NCBI GenBank assembly: GCA_033085395.1
Contig: JANQBS010000081.1
Location: 98,161 to 162,160, forward strand
Origin: Xanthoparmelia taractica
Lineage: Eukaryota; Ascomycota; Lecanoromycetes; Lecanorales; Parmeliaceae
Reading direction: 5' to 3'
Length of the DNA: 64,000 nt
Shown here: in pieces, positions 1-11,824 of the stretch
How the letters are laid out: every line of letters begins with the position of its first letter
How positions within the stretch are numbered: position 1 is the stretch's first letter
Position numbers and translations under genes: made by a program
The notes under the pieces: generated by a model
Databases searched by the model: none
Told to the model about the DNA's origin: nothing
What the model saw: the letters and a program-made list of their open reading frames with translations, nothing else

Positions 1-510
1 GCCTCCCAGCTTTGCCTTGTCCATCTGCGAGGTACAGTTTCCAACCACTGCTCTTCACCTGGTGGCAACTTTGATACACCAATAACGTCTCCCAGTTGAT
101 GAGTTTGTAAGAACGTCCCCAGCTCTTCTAGGAATCTTTCCCCTGACACAGCCACTCTAGGTCCTTCCTTTCATCGAGCGCCTTAAAATCACGAGCAGCG
201 TTCATGTAGAATGAACAAGGACTGAGAGCCTTGTGATAACACAAATGCTCAAGCAGCTCCATCCAGCAGGTCACCCTTTCAGCAGGGCCGGGATTCGTCC
301 GCACCATGACACTACCCGCCCGGTACTGCGCTAGCGAAGGAGAGATGCGCTAAACTCGAAGTGCACTCGGTATTTGACCAGGATTTCCCCAATTGCCTGC
401 AAGAACTCTGGGAGGATATGGTGGAGCTGGACATCGAATTATCTAACGCCATAATTGGCCACGGTGAGGAAGCTCCAGCCGAGCATAGCTATGTCGTAGG
501 AATTTTAAGG
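1..510 (-). pseudogene. Broken protein-coding remnant at left edge
   Basis: I do not recognise the family. Read on the minus strand, protein-like segments occur in successive frames. One runs from about 504 down to about 340 with a single internal TAA at 441-439. A second runs in another frame from about 345 to a TAG at 130-128. A third, in yet another frame, starts near 150 and continues open to base 1 and off the window. The segments join into one plausible globular protein (pieces read SFLTVANYGVR, LPEFLQAIGEILVKY, WMELLEHLCYHKALSP, FLEELGTFLQTHQLGDV). The internal TAA would be a Gln codon after a single C-to-T change, which could reflect repeat-induced point mutation or ordinary decay. 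An intron could explain the last frame change but not the TAA. No start codon is visible. Confidence that this is decayed coding DNA is moderate; its identity is unknown. Confidence 0.4.
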
Positions 511-1250
511 TGGGCAAAGATTCGATGAGTGCAAAATAACAAGTAAAGAAGAGAAAGATGTGAGCCCCACCAAAGCTCGGGTGGCATCGTATTTTGTGTC
601 ACAATGGCGAGTTGTTGGAATGTCCATATATCAATGATGCCAAAGATCGACCTACAGACCAACCTTGTAATGGAGTAAAGAAATATCTCCTCGCATCACT
701 ACAACGCTGCACAACAAAGAGAGACATTTGAAATTTTGACTTCACCTCCAAACCAACCACGGAAATTTGAGTACCAATCGATCGACAGAGGCCAGAATAC
801 TTCGACAATGAGTAGGCAATATAATGTAGAACGCCACCAGCGGTCAGCGCCGTCCCTGACTCAAAGTATCTTGTGTTCTATGACGAGAGAAATAGAAGAC
901 ACTGCTAAACGTGGACGGACCGCTGTTATTGTTTAGACATAATTAGTCCTGCTTAGATTTTCAAGGCCCTGGTGATGCGTTTTGCTTGCGATTCACAACC
1001 CGAAGCGAGGATTATCTCCGAGGATGACAGAAAATAGAGTACTTTGATTAGCGTTGCCCGAATCCTCATCTCTCTAGGGACTCAAGACATACCGAGCCGA
1101 GCGAGCTCGGTCTACTCTTCAAATGCTTCAAAGCTGTATATATCTGTTGAGCTTAGAAACTTGGTTGTTCCAATCCTGTTTTGTAAAAGCGCGGCCGGTA
1201 TCCGACGCGCTAACAGCCGATTGAGATTTCGCGGCTTTGTCTGATGCATC
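511..1250. other. Intergenic region upstream of the SDR gene
   Basis: No gene is supported. Short open frames on both strands have no recognisable protein features. The last few hundred bases presumably hold the promoter of the dehydrogenase starting at 1251, but I see no clear TATA or known operator. Confidence 0.5.
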
Positions 1251-2494
1251 ATGACCGCAGCAGCGAAGTATCCCCTACCGGTCCGTCAATCTCCACCTAT
1301 CAACACCAATGCTGTGCCAGATGAGACCTGGGTTGGAGGTAAGACCATTATTATCACAGGAGGTGCCTCTGGATTGGGGGAAGGATTCTTTCGAAGATGG
1401 GCCGGGGATGGCGCGACCGTGGTGATTGGCGATATCAGCATTCAAAAAGGAGACCAGCTTGTTCGTGAAGCGAAAAATGAGACAGGGAATCCAAACCTGC
1501 ATTTTTTCCATTGCGATGTCACGGATTGGCAGTCTCAAGTCCAATTTTTCAAGGATGCAGTCAACGTGAGCCCTCATGGCGGCATTGATACCGTAGTAGC
1601 AAATGCCGGGATTGTTGATCCTGCTCCTACCATCGAAACACCTAGAGGCCTCGACACCCCCGACCCACCACCTCCAAATTTGGCAGTCCTGGATGTGAAC
1701 CTCAAAGGTGTGCTCTACACTAGCCATTTAGCACTTTTCTACCTCGCACAAAACCCTCAATCAGCGCCAGCGGACCCGAATTGTGACCCTACCAAAACCT
1801 TTCGCGACCGCCATCTCTTGCTGATGAGTTCCATGGCTGGAATCGCGCCGATACCAACTCAAACATTGTACGCAACATCGAAGCATGCCGTCGTGGGCTT
1901 GTACAGGAACCTCCGTTGTTCGTCATTTGTTCACGGTGTCCGCACTAATTTGATCTGTCCGTACTTCATGTATGTACATTCCAGGATTCTTATCCCTAAT
2001 CGACGCTGGACCTAGGGCTGTAAGAACCGCTTGGGGTCAACGGGTCCTTCCGTCTTCCAGTGATACTGTATTTCTCACGTTGTTGCCTTAAAGGAGCAAT
2101 GCTGACGTGGAATTGCCTAAGGGACACGCCTATGATGTCAACATTAGGAAGAACTATTCTAGCTGGTGGCTCTTTGGGAAAGGCTGAGGACGTTGTTGAG
2201 GCTGCAACGCGTTTCGTAGCTGATCCACGCGTGGTAGGGCGAGCGGTGGCAGTTGGACCGAAGCTGAAGGTGGAGCAGGATATGGATGGTCAGTGGAGCC
2301 TGATAGAGGGTAAACGCAATACGGGGGAAGAGAAAGCAATCTGGGAGATTTATGCGCACGATTTCGAAGACACTGAAGTATTCATGCGTAGGATTCTCGG
2401 GATCTTGAATCGAGCTGTGGAGATAAAAGGTTGGACCGGTTGGCTGCAAGACGTGTTTGCGGCTTTCAAGCATGGTATGGGATGGTCATCATGA
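1251..2494 (+). CDS. Short-chain dehydrogenase/reductase (SDR)
   Basis: Predicted NAD(P)-dependent oxidoreductase of the classical SDR family, 363 residues; the substrate cannot be inferred. Exons are 1251-1969 and 2122-2494. The intron opens with GTATGT and closes with AAG, with CTGAC about 16 nt before the acceptor, and joins the peptide PYFM to DTPMM in phase. Motifs in order are the cofactor glycine loop TGGASGLG near residue 36, an Asp at the end of strand 2 (GDIS, which usually favours NAD over NADP), NAG near residue 119, the Ser of the SSMAG segment and the catalytic YATSK pair (YxxxK). The C-terminal exon carries the LAGGSLGKAEDVVEAA segment seen in fungal 15-hydroxyprostaglandin-dehydrogenase-like SDRs. 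An extra tail of about 80 residues follows the core. It stands alone, next to no partner enzyme. Confidence 0.85.
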
Positions 2495-3011
2495 GCATTT
2501 TTCTTAGAAACTTTGCACAACTCTGAAGCATCGCATCGGGACTGGATCGCTGGCTTGATTGACTAATTTGGAAAAACTCCTCAAAGGACTTCTGACTTTA
2601 TATGAGTGGTCCTTTCCTAGGCCTGCGTCTGCAGTATCTTGACTATGGGAAGGACTATTCGGTTGTTTGAGAACGTGAAAGGAAACAACGAGCGATCTTG
2701 CTCCAACGCATCCTCTCCGAGCGTAGGAAGCCTCGACAAGAACTACCTGAAGATACTTTTGATATCCGTTATATGCAAGTGCTCCTCTTGAGCGAAGTAA
2801 GCAATAATTGCATGTATCATCGTGTCTTTGGCGGCCTTCGGGCTTCCCTTCAGCGTGTCAACACCCAGATTCCCATCATGCCTTTTGAGTCTCACTGTCC
2901 CGGCGTTTAAACGTGAATGTTCTTCGCGCTTATTTTAGAATCGAGCTTCTTTCAATCAAGTATACACAGTACGTTAAAAGATCGCATTGGGATCTCCTTG
3001 CAGCAGTGACC
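2495..3011. other. Intergenic, no gene seen
   Basis: This 517-bp gap lies between two same-strand genes. Small open frames here lack support. It holds the terminator of the SDR gene and the promoter of the SGNH-like gene by position only. Confidence 0.5.
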
Positions 3012-4572
3012 ATGTTTCATCACAACTACAAGTATGAGTCTGTTCCGACAACACCTGCAGGCAGGCACCATACATGGTCACCAACCTCCAGGACAAGCAC
3101 TTGCACTTTGACAAAAAGGAAGACAGCTCTGATAGCAGTTGGGGCGCTAGTCTTCTTATTCCTGCACAGCCTGCTTTTTCCGTATGCTGGTCATCGTGTA
3201 TGTGTTCATACGCAAGCTGAGTGAGCTTCATTAATGACGAGTCTTTACAGTCACGCCGTCCAGATTATCTGACAAATCCGGTCACGTATAATGCCACTTT
3301 CGTCCCCCATACCGCTTTCCAATCCCCCGAAGCACTACCGCATCGCTACTCTGACACGATTGACACGTTTTTATCCTACAAGTACCGCAACACCTGCAAT
3401 ATCTCGTCATTGGACCTCCATGCGCCATTCGCTCCCTTATGCCCAGACCGCGAGTCCATGGTAACGGCGATGTCTTCTGGAGGTCGCATTGGCAATGATG
3501 CACCGTACATGCCTCGAGGCTGTGACATGCGCTGGTTTTCAACCGAGGAAATCTGTGAGATCCTGGCCCGGTTCGAGAAGGTCATCATTGTTGGGGACAG
3601 CATGATGCGTCACGTCATTGGAAGTATCAATGTGATGATCAGAAAAGATCTTGGCTACGGTGCTGTGACTGACTGGAACTTCTCACCTGAAGAAAGGTAA
3701 CAGCCCAAGGCCCAAGCATGACATTTGCAAGCTGCAGAATTGGTAGCATTCTGACGAAACTGTCATCTAGAAAAGACTGTTTCTGCAACTACCAATTCAA
3801 CGTCAAAGCCTGCTCCATCCAGGGGATTTTCAAGACGGCTGACGTTGTTAAAAACGATCCAGATAGCGTTGCGTGCCCCATCAATTCCATCGATGTCATG
3901 AGTAAGCGCATTCTCAACTCTTTCTCACGGTTCACTCCTGATCGAAAGTCCCAGTCGAACAGATGATTCGATTCCCAATCGCGTCCGAGGAACTAGACCG
4001 CTTTCGCTCTCTCCTTCCTACCACCAAGCCCTCTAGGCCCTACGCCTTCGTCTTCGGCCATGGACTGTGGAACGACCTCGACCTACAGGCCACCCTAGAT
4101 TGGCTGGATACGATCCTTGACACAACGCTAAGCCAAGCCCCTTGGCTATCTCCTTCATCATCTCTGTCCACATCAGGATCTTCGACGAGCTATGAGCGGA
4201 AAGAGGAGACAGGCTTCTGGCCAAGGCTATTTCTGACACCCAACGCCCCCGGGAAAGACAAGCCAGATGAGTGGATTATCACTCAAGGAAACAAAGCAAT
4301 TATGATTTTTGAGGAGTCTGTGGGGATCGAGGTTCGGAGGAGAGGGCTGGAGCATTTGGGGACGTGGAATGCAACTGTGCAGAGCAACAAGTTTGATGGG
4401 GTGTAAGTATTCTTCCTTGGGGCTGGCATTAAGGTTGCCGGCCGTAGGAGTGGGACGTTTATTCTATGGCTGACTTGGTGGGATACGCAGGCACGTTGAT
4501 TTGAGAGGAAACCTGGTTAAGGCTATGATGGTGATGAACTGGTTGAACATGCTGGAGGTAGAAAAGTTCTAA
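3012..4572 (+). CDS. Membrane-anchored SGNH/CAP64-like protein
   Basis: Predicted type II membrane protein of 430 residues with a lumenal SGNH-hydrolase-like (PC-esterase/CAP64-like) domain, the kind of protein implicated in glycan O-acetylation; activity is inferred. Exons: 3012-3197, 3251-3696, 3771-3901, 3955-4402, 4491-4572, all GT-AG and in phase. A short basic cytosolic N-terminus precedes one membrane span at about residues 37-56 (ALIAVGALVFLFLHSLLF). Block I is VGDSMMRHV, with the GDS nucleophile. GHGLWND resembles a later Asn/Asp block. The DGVH formed across the last intron matches the DxxH catalytic block. Cysteine-containing segments between exons 2 and 3 (DCFCNYQ, KACSIQG) suggest disulfides in the secretory pathway. 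The short last exon encodes the end of the fold and is easily missed. No glycan-synthesis genes are adjacent. Confidence 0.8.
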
Positions 4573-4839
4573 TTGCGAGACGTCACGTTGGGTCTTCCTG
4601 CGGGCTAGTACGATTTGAGACGACCGAGTGATTGTTGATGCTTTGAGATCAACGATAAGCAGCCTTGCGTGAAAGTCATGTTTGAACAACGACAGGTAGA
4701 TCGAGCCGGGCATACTTTTCGGATACTTTCCTTATTTGTGATAGGCTTATGCAAGTTATTGGTCGCTTGAGTGGGTATATCTATCCATTAAGAGTGTTCA
4801 CCGGATATTGTAGGCCGGGACACCACTCACCCCGGTTGC

Positions 4840-6048
4840 TCATTCTCCATCAAGACCCCTCTCCAGACCACCTCTGTTCCTCTTGATTCTCTCCCCAATA
4901 TCCATCTCGCCAGCCCTGCGATTCAACCCGTTGACGAAGTCTCCTCTTCCACCATATCTTCCCGACCTATCCCTCGCTTTTTGTTCCGCTTCTCGCTCTA
5001 CACGCTCGCGTTCATTAATAGCGGCAAGTCGGTTGGAACGTACAGCATCCAGGTCATTGGCGTCAGCCTGCATTGCGGCTAACCTAGCAGACTTGTCGAC
5101 AACCTGATTTCTGTCTTTGTTTCTGGGTTGTGCTTCGGGGGAGGAAGTATTCCGACGCGGCGGAGGGCGATGAGAGGGAAAGCTCTTGCTGTGAGTGAGG
5201 TGGTGGCCGTTTGTTTGCCGGCGGGGTGGTGATCGAGAACGGCGATGATAGTAAGGAGAGGGAGACCTGCTTCTTCGTGGGGTATACGGAGAGGGTGATC
5301 TTCGATGGCGTGGCGGCGTTGAAGACCTGGAGTACGTTGAGGACTCTGACCGTCGACGAATGTCATGGTAGCTTCTCCGATGGTACCTATCTTCCTCATC
5401 GTATTTTCGGCGCTTCCGACTACTCCTCTCTTCCTCATCTGTCCGCCTACGCTTAGAGCTGTGATGGTGGTCGTCATCTCTGTCGTAGTGATGATGGTGC
5501 CTGTGCTTGCGTCGTCGCTCCTTTTCCTTGGGCTTAACATCATGCCCGGCCTCTTTGAGCAGACGTCTTCGGCTCACAGGATCGTTCATCAAGGCCTCAT
5601 ACGCGGCTTGCTCCCTCTGCTTGATCGCCAGCATCGGATCCTCCCGTATCTTAGCAGCCGTATCTCTGACAGTATTCGCGTTCTGCAGTGCCATAAATGA
5701 ATCCTCTGTAGAGGCTTTCTCTAGCTTCTTATTCTCCGTACCCTTGATCAGCCCATCGATCCTCCTCTTTCCTAATAGATACCCCTCCATCTCCTCCGTG
5801 GTTCCAGTCTGGCCAGCTGAGGGTCCAGAGTACATCCACTCCACGCGCTGGGCTCTCTTGGTACCGCCTGCTGCCTCTTGCATTTCCTGGATTTCCTGGA
5901 TATTCCGCTCCTCTTGGCGCTCCTTCATCATCTGATCTATGCGTTTGCGCTCGTCGAGCGCCTTTTTTTCTTCTTCCCATACCCGCCGCTGGTTGCTCAT
6001 CAAAACTGGATGCCATGACTTTTTCAGATTGAGATCTCCGCCTCCCAT
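4840..6048 (-). CDS. cwc25: Pre-mRNA splicing factor CWC25
   Basis: Spliceosome component of the Cwc25/CCDC49 family, which joins the activated spliceosome and promotes the first transesterification. It is a single exon of 402 residues. The N-terminus (MGGGDLNLKKSWHP followed by a highly charged helix with VWEEEKKALDER and RIDQMMKERQEER) is the conserved CIR-type domain. The MYSGPS segment near residue 72 and the LLGKRRID segment are family hallmarks. The C-terminal half is low complexity: a His/Asp run near residues 180-195, then long Arg-Ser/Pro stretches typical of splicing factors. It diverges from CSN2 across 372 bp. The start is the first ATG and places the conserved N-terminus exactly. 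Confidence 0.92.
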   Translation of the reverse strand: MGGGDLNLKKSWHPVLMSNQRRVWEEEKKALDERKRIDQMMKERQEERNIQEIQEMQEAAGGTKRAQRVEWMYSGPSAGQTGTTEEMEGYLLGKRRIDGLIKGTENKKLEKASTEDSFMALQNANTVRDTAAKIREDPMLAIKQREQAAYEALMNDPVSRRRLLKEAGHDVKPKEKERRRKHRHHHHYDRDDDHHHSSKRRRTDEEERSSRKRRKYDEEDRYHRRSYHDIRRRSESSTYSRSSTPPRHRRSPSPYTPRRSRSPSPYYHRRSRSPPRRQTNGHHLTHSKSFPSHRPPPRRNTSSPEAQPRNKDRNQVVDKSARLAAMQADANDLDAVRSNRLAAINERERVEREAEQKARDRSGRYGGRGDFVNGLNRRAGEMDIGERIKRNRGGLERGLDGE

Positions 6049-6420
6049 ATTGGGTTCCTTCTTTTAGGCTGGAACAGCGAAGACCTGTCAAGGTATATCA
6101 GATAGGTCGCAGAATATCGGAATGTCTGAACCAAATGTGGGACAAATCTCTACGGAGTAAATCAGTGTTTGGTGAGTATGGGAGGGACGAGGCGTTGCCC
6201 GCCAGTGTTAATCTAATGCCAAGAGACTCAGCCTTACCCATCTTATCGATTACAGTATGAAGTTCCAGGTAGCGTGCTAACAATGCTACTGAGCTTTCAT
6301 TTCGACACCCTTTTTCCAATAGAATAGCAACCAATTTTAGAACCATTCGGAAACCCTCAAAACGGTTGGTTAGCGCAAAGCTCATTGCGGCAGAGGTGGA
6401 CAGCCTCAACCACTCACACC
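6049..6420. promoter_or_regulatory. Divergent promoter of CWC25 and CSN2
   Basis: This 372-bp gap lies between two start codons facing away from each other, so it must hold both promoters. No TATA box or recognisable operator stands out. Open frames inside it overlap on the minus strand only and lack support. Confidence 0.5.
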
Positions 6421-8150
6421 ATGTCTGACGACGATGATTTTATGCAGGATTCTGATCAAGAGCAGTGAGTTGGTACGCGTTTTCTGCTTCACAAGTTTCC
6501 GCTCACAACTGCAGATACGACTTCGAGTATGAAGATGACGATGAAGAGGAAGCGGGAGATGTTGGTATTGAGAACAAGTACTACAATGCCAAACAGATGA
6601 AGGTGGACAATCCAGAGGAGGCTGTTCAGGAGTTTTTGGGCATGCCGACTCTGGAAGACGAAAAAGGAGATTGGTCAGTACCAAGAAAAATAGGCCTTGG
6701 ATTCTGCCACAGATACTGACACCTACTCTCCAAGGGGTTTCAAGGGTTTGAAGCAGGCTGTCAAACTCGAATACAAGCTTGGCAAATACGACAAGGTGCG
6801 CGATTCTATGACTAATTCAAAGCCTGGTGCTTATTGAAATCCAGGCTATAGAGCACTATACCGAGCTCCTAACTTACGTCAAGTCTGCTGTCACCCGCAA
6901 CTACTCGGAAAAGTCTATAAACAATATGCTAGACTTCATTGAGAAGGGTGCCGAAGATGAGAAAGCATACCACTGCATGGAAAAGTTCTACTCCCAAACT
7001 TTAGAATCATTTCAGAGCACGAATAATGAGAGATTATGGTTAAAGACCAACATCAAGCTCGCGCGGCTATGGTTGGACCGAAGAGAATATACACAGCTGG
7101 TGAAGTTAGTCAGGGAGCTACATCGTGCCTGTCAGAAAGACGATGGAACGGATGATCCAAGCAAAGGAACCTATGCTTTGGAGATCTACGCCCTGGAGAT
7201 CCAGATGTATGCCGAGACGAGGAACAACAAACGTCTCAAGGTAAGCATGATTAGCCTATGATCATTGGATATTGCTGACATCAATCCCACAGGCGTTGTA
7301 TCAGCGAGCTCTGAAAGTCAGATCCGCAGTACCTCATCCTAAGATCATGGGTATCATTCGGGAATGTGGAGGAAAGATGCACATGAGCGAAGAAAATTGG
7401 AAGGAAGCACAGACCGACTTCTTTGAGTCATTCCGAAATTACGACGAAGCTGGATCTCTACAAAGAATACAGGTCTTGAAGTACCTGGTGCTGACGACTA
7501 TGCTTATGAAGTCGGACATTAACCCTTTCGAGTCCCAAGAGACAAAACCGTACAAGAACGATCCCCGAATATCCGCCATGACTGATTTGGTGGACGCCTA
7601 TCAACAGAACGACATCCAGAGATACGAATCGATATTACAGAACAACAAGGATGTGTTAGCCGATCCTTTCATTGCCGAGAACATTGATGAGGTTACTCGA
7701 AGCTTGCGGACCACTGGAGTCCTCAAGTTGATTGCGCCCTATACACGTTTCACGCTAGCTTTCATTGCCAAGCGGCTAAAGATATCCGTCTCCGAGGTGC
7801 AAGACATAGTGGGTTTCTTGATCCTTGACAAAAAGCTCGAAGGCAAGATCGATCAGGAGAAAGGCACCGTTGAGACGGACAACCGCAGCGATGTCAACCG
7901 GACGCATGCATTGCGGGAATGGACATCTGCAATTGGAGCGCTTTCCAAGACTGTTGTGGATGAAGGAGACGGCTTCAAAGCAGACGATTCTCAGTCATTA
8001 GGTGGATCTTCTATGGCCAGTCTGCTATCTACTGGACACCGTGGCGGCGGAGGCGGCGGTGGTGGACAAGGAGCTGCCGGCTTGGGCAAAGCTAAAGGGG
8101 TGAAGACGGGCGTGGGCTTTAGTGCGCGGGCATCTAGCATATTGAAATGA
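6421..8150 (+). CDS. csnB: COP9 signalosome subunit 2
   Basis: CSN2, the PCI-domain subunit of the COP9 signalosome, which removes NEDD8 from cullin-RING ligases; CSN2 contacts the cullin. Exons: 6421-6464, 6515-6673, 6735-6795, 6845-7240, 7293-8150; all GT-AG and in phase, giving 505 residues. The acidic N-terminus (MSDDDDFMQD then YDFEYEDDDEEE) and ENKYYNAKQMK with LTYVKSAVTRNYSEK are strongly conserved in CSN2. TPR-like helices follow, then the PCI domain with its winged helix (about residues 290-430, containing LIAPYTRFTLAFIAKRL). A run of eight glycines near residue 470 lies in a low-complexity tail before a conserved-looking basic end. The first exon is only 44 nt. Confidence 0.93.
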
Positions 8151-10024
8151 GAGACCTTGGACCAAGCAAACGGGGGAGATAGTCGTACTTTGGAACGGAT
8201 ATGCACAGAGCATGTGCTGTCAGCAGCAGCGCCCGGATGCGCGGGAAAGACGGGAAAGACGGCTAGGTGCACCGGTGGCGAGTGTTTACCTGGTCAGTAG
8301 CATTGGTACCTCTGCAGCATCGTGTAGCCATTGGCTCCAGATGCGGGTGTATCCGTGCGGCGGGGATAAGGTGCAGTGGCAGATGGCAGTCGTCTGAAGG
8401 AGAAAAAAAGGTGGTTGGAGCGTAGGGCTGCCTGGGCAGAGAAGCAGCTTGCGCAAGCACTTGATAGCAACAAGTAGCAAGTATGCACTCAATGATTATT
8501 GGGAAAGGGGAAGAAGGGGCCCCTGCCACAAGATTTTTTGTCTTCAGTGATTGCATTGGGTGTACATGTGGTTTGGGGGGGAGCAGCAGGGACCCTCGGG
8601 CTGAGGTAATTGTGTTGCATATGAAGAATGCATGCCCATCTTTCTTCCCCGGCATTTCTGGCCTACCAGGCAAAGGCAATGTGTGGGGCGCATAGGGTAG
8701 GGGCTATTGATAGTAGTACATATCATATTTTATAGAATAATAAATGATATGTGCGCGATCGATAGATCTGATGTGTAACATGACTCATGAAGCAGATAGC
8801 AAAAGGCTGGATCCACGGCACAGGATGGATGCAACAAAAGTCCTGTTTTTTTAAACTTTTTATCTTTTTCAATATGATTTTAATACTACGTATAATGATT
8901 TTTATAATAAAAAGTACTCCGGTGGTCGTCCAGACCTGTCACTTGTCTTTACAGTACTTGGATTGAATATAATTAAATAATTGGTGACAGTATCTGGGTT
9001 ATCATCTGACCGCGTAGGGTTTTCGTCAAGAGATAGAACCCTCCGGTTACTTCTACTCTAGTACTACTTCTACTACCTTGTAGCCGTAGCCTTGTAGGTA
9101 AAAGGTGTGTCAGTACCTTAGCGTATTATTTTAGAGAGTTAAGTTGGTAAGGTTGGTAAGTTTTAAGCTGTTCAAAGCAGGGCAGAGCAACGTTGATCGA
9201 CCGAGCCTTGTCTGCATTTATACTAAACCCCTTATCATGGTTCCCCCCTGCCTAAGAAAATCCCCAAAAAAAAACAAAACATTGCCATTCCTGTCTCGGC
9301 TGAAATCTGAAAATCCTACTTGACTTTACAATAATACTAATTATTAATTAATAATAATCCTCCTGCATTTTTGATTTTATTTTTTGATTTTATTTTATCT
9401 TGTTCTCTAAATCACATGGAAGCAACTACCAAACCTCCCAAAAAAAACAAAAACAAAAAGTAGACCTATGACTTCTTCAACAACGATATGCAAAGAGCGA
9501 CATTACTGAACCACATATTCACACTCGCATATTGGAAAGCCACAATTGATCTTTCGTCCATCCAGGTCGCAGGTCTTTGATGTGGCGCATTGCTGCAGAA
9601 AGACGTGGGGGTGATGCCTCATTTTGGGTAGACATCAGGCCGAAAAAACAACCAACTCGCTTTGGCCATAACAACGTTTTATTTCAATCCTGCCTCCGAC
9701 CTCTTTCAATTGCTCGATTTGTATCCTTTTTTTCTCCGATACATTCTCCTTCGACCTGAACGCCTGATATAAGATTCTTATCGTCCTACCCTTGAATTCC
9801 TGTCTGTCGGCGTATCAACCCCAAACATCCTTGCGTACTCGTACATTCACCTGCCTCTTTCGACCTCAGAGAGTTCAATCCATCATCGCCTGTGGTTCAT
9901 GCCTCATTCGGTCGCTAGCTTCATATTATCCTTTCGTTAAGCTCTCCGAAGAAATTGTCATTTGCCACAGAGCTCTCGAGCAAGCTTCACTTTGATGCAC
10001 CGTTCCTGTCACCGCTAAAAAAGG
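8151..10024. other. AT-rich intergenic gap
   Basis: No gene is supported in about 1.9 kb. Roughly 8730-9480 is distinctly AT-rich with A and T homopolymers and an AAT-rich stretch near 9335-9360. Pyrimidine-rich sequence from about 9660 to 10000 is probably the promoter and 5' leader of the otubain gene. Frames in 8151-8700 are short and not protein-like. Confidence 0.55.
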
Positions 10025-11824
10025 ATGGCTTCTGAGCAAGAATTGGCCGAAATGGAGAGAATGTCGAGCGACTGGCGCCCAGAGGCTTCGGTAATCACCA
10101 ACGGCTACCGCCAATTGACCGTTATCCTGACCAACTTGTTAGGGACCTTTGGTTGGGCCACTGCAGTCGACGGGCGCACTGGTCGCTGAATATGCACAAG
10201 CGGATCCAGTATACGTCAACAAAACCAAGGTATGCACCCATAATCGCCTGGATTAAATGCACGAGCAAGAAACCTTGACCTTGATCAGGCACTTTCCCAG
10301 AGATACTCTCATTATCGCGCGCTCAAAGGCGATGGCAACTGTGGATGGCGAGGTACGTTTCTCCTCCCCTCTGCAATCCCTCTTCTGCGCCGTCAGACTA
10401 AGAGGTCAACAAGCCCTCGCATTCGGCTACTTCGAAACTCTTCTCCGCCTTGGCGACGCCTCAAAGATGCTAGAAGAAGCAGCGAGGTTCAGAGCCTTCG
10501 AGGCGTTGATGCACACTGTCGGACCCCTTGATTTGTATGAAGACTTCATCGAGCCGACGGCGGAGCTGTTAGAACAGCAGGCTGCAACTCTACCGAACCA
10601 TGATGGAGGCGCTGCACTACAGGCTATCTTTAACGATGAAGCGCCTTCCAGCCAGCTTACCTATTCGTTCAAGGTAGGTCTAGTGATAAATCGCGGGCCA
10701 AATCCCTGGAATCGGTTTGGCTAATCTCATTCAGCTCATTACCAGTGCATGGATGAAGTCGAATGCAGAGTCCTATGCAAATTTTCTAGACGATATGGAC
10801 GTCCATACTTACTGTACGAGGAATATTGAACCGTTCGCCATTGAGCTTGACCACGTTGGACTGCAAGCCCTCGCTACCGCAATTATCAACGAAGCAGGCA
10901 TGGCTATTGAAGTTCTATATCTCGACCGCAGTGCTGGCGTGGAGGTCACGCCACATCGATTGCCTGTGCTTGACGCTAACAATCACGAGAGGAAAGGGGG
11001 ACCTACAGTCCAACTTTTGTATCGCCCGTGCGTCTCTCCATCGACGTGGAACCACTTGAAGCTGGCGCTAATTTGCAGTAGAGGGCACTATGATCTGTTG
11101 TACAAGGCCGAAGATGTTGCGGAGATGTCGCGCCATGCTATGTCGAATCCTGAGATACGGCTCGTGTCTGCTCCACAAATCCCAATCTCTAGAACCGCAC
11201 ACTTTCCTCACGATGTAGACTTGGACATGCTAGCAGACATTCCTGGCTTCTCTTCTAGCATGTTTCCCATGCCGTATACCCATACATCAACCGAGCCGTA
11301 CCAAAGCACAGTCGAACCCTTCTTGTCTACACCACGCACGATACCTCCAGCAACGCCCATCTTTCGCCCTTACCAGAACCAAGTTGAAACCTTCTCGTCG
11401 ACGCCACGTACGACGACCCCAGCAACGCCAAATTATTCACCAATGGACACGGCAGTGAAGGAGGAGCATTCCCCAAAGACCGTGATACATTCGCCCATCT
11501 CACCCCATCCAAAAGAGGTACCAATCCAAGCAGACTTCAAGCCACGTACGAAGCAGCAGCGAAAGTATGACCGACGTCTCGTCAAAGCCCAAGGGGAGCA
11601 AAATCAGAGCGATGTTTTGAAAGAGTAAGTAGCCAAGCCTTCGAAAAAGCCCTCCTCAAGGCAATCAGAAGATGATTCTTGTCGTCAGATGCAGCCTAGA
11701 CAAGTCCAAAAAGGAAGACCCTTCGCACTTCACCAATCAGCGCTTTCAACCTCAGATATGGCAACCCGGGCGTGACTACGAAAGAGCAGGCGAAGTTGAG
11801 AACTCTAGAAGGGGGTCATATTAG
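10025..11824 (+). CDS. Otubain-type deubiquitinase (peptidase C65)
   Basis: Ubiquitin-specific cysteine protease of the otubain family, 495 residues. Exons: 10025-10090, 10167-10229, 10289-10352, 10405-10673, 10735-11624, 11689-11824; all GT-AG and in phase. Splicing exons 3 and 4 gives KGDGNCGWRG followed by LAFGYFE, the catalytic Asp-Cys motif (D58, C61). GHYDLLY supplies the catalytic histidine at about residue 272. The N-terminal arm holds the conserved LVAEYA and YSHYRALKG segments. About 220 residues follow the catalytic core, which otubains usually lack; this tail is Pro/Ser/Thr-rich with a duplicated segment. The last exon (ending SRRGSY) is inferred from a GTAAGT donor that overlaps an in-frame TAA at 11626; without that splice the protein would stop there, slightly shorter. 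Confidence 0.85.
11285..11443 (+). repeat. Imperfect duplication in otubain tail
   Basis: Two segments of about 23-25 codons resemble each other. The first reads PYQSTVEPFLSTPRT then PPATP; the second reads PYQNQVETFSSTPRT then TPATP. Reading frame is kept, and nucleotide divergence is moderate, so the duplication is old. Confidence 0.7.

Noticed and set aside
1251..4572. Start of a secondary-metabolite cluster (SDR next to a membrane SGNH protein)
   Set aside because: No polyketide synthase, peptide synthetase, terpene cyclase, P450 or cluster regulator is nearby; the neighbours are housekeeping genes.
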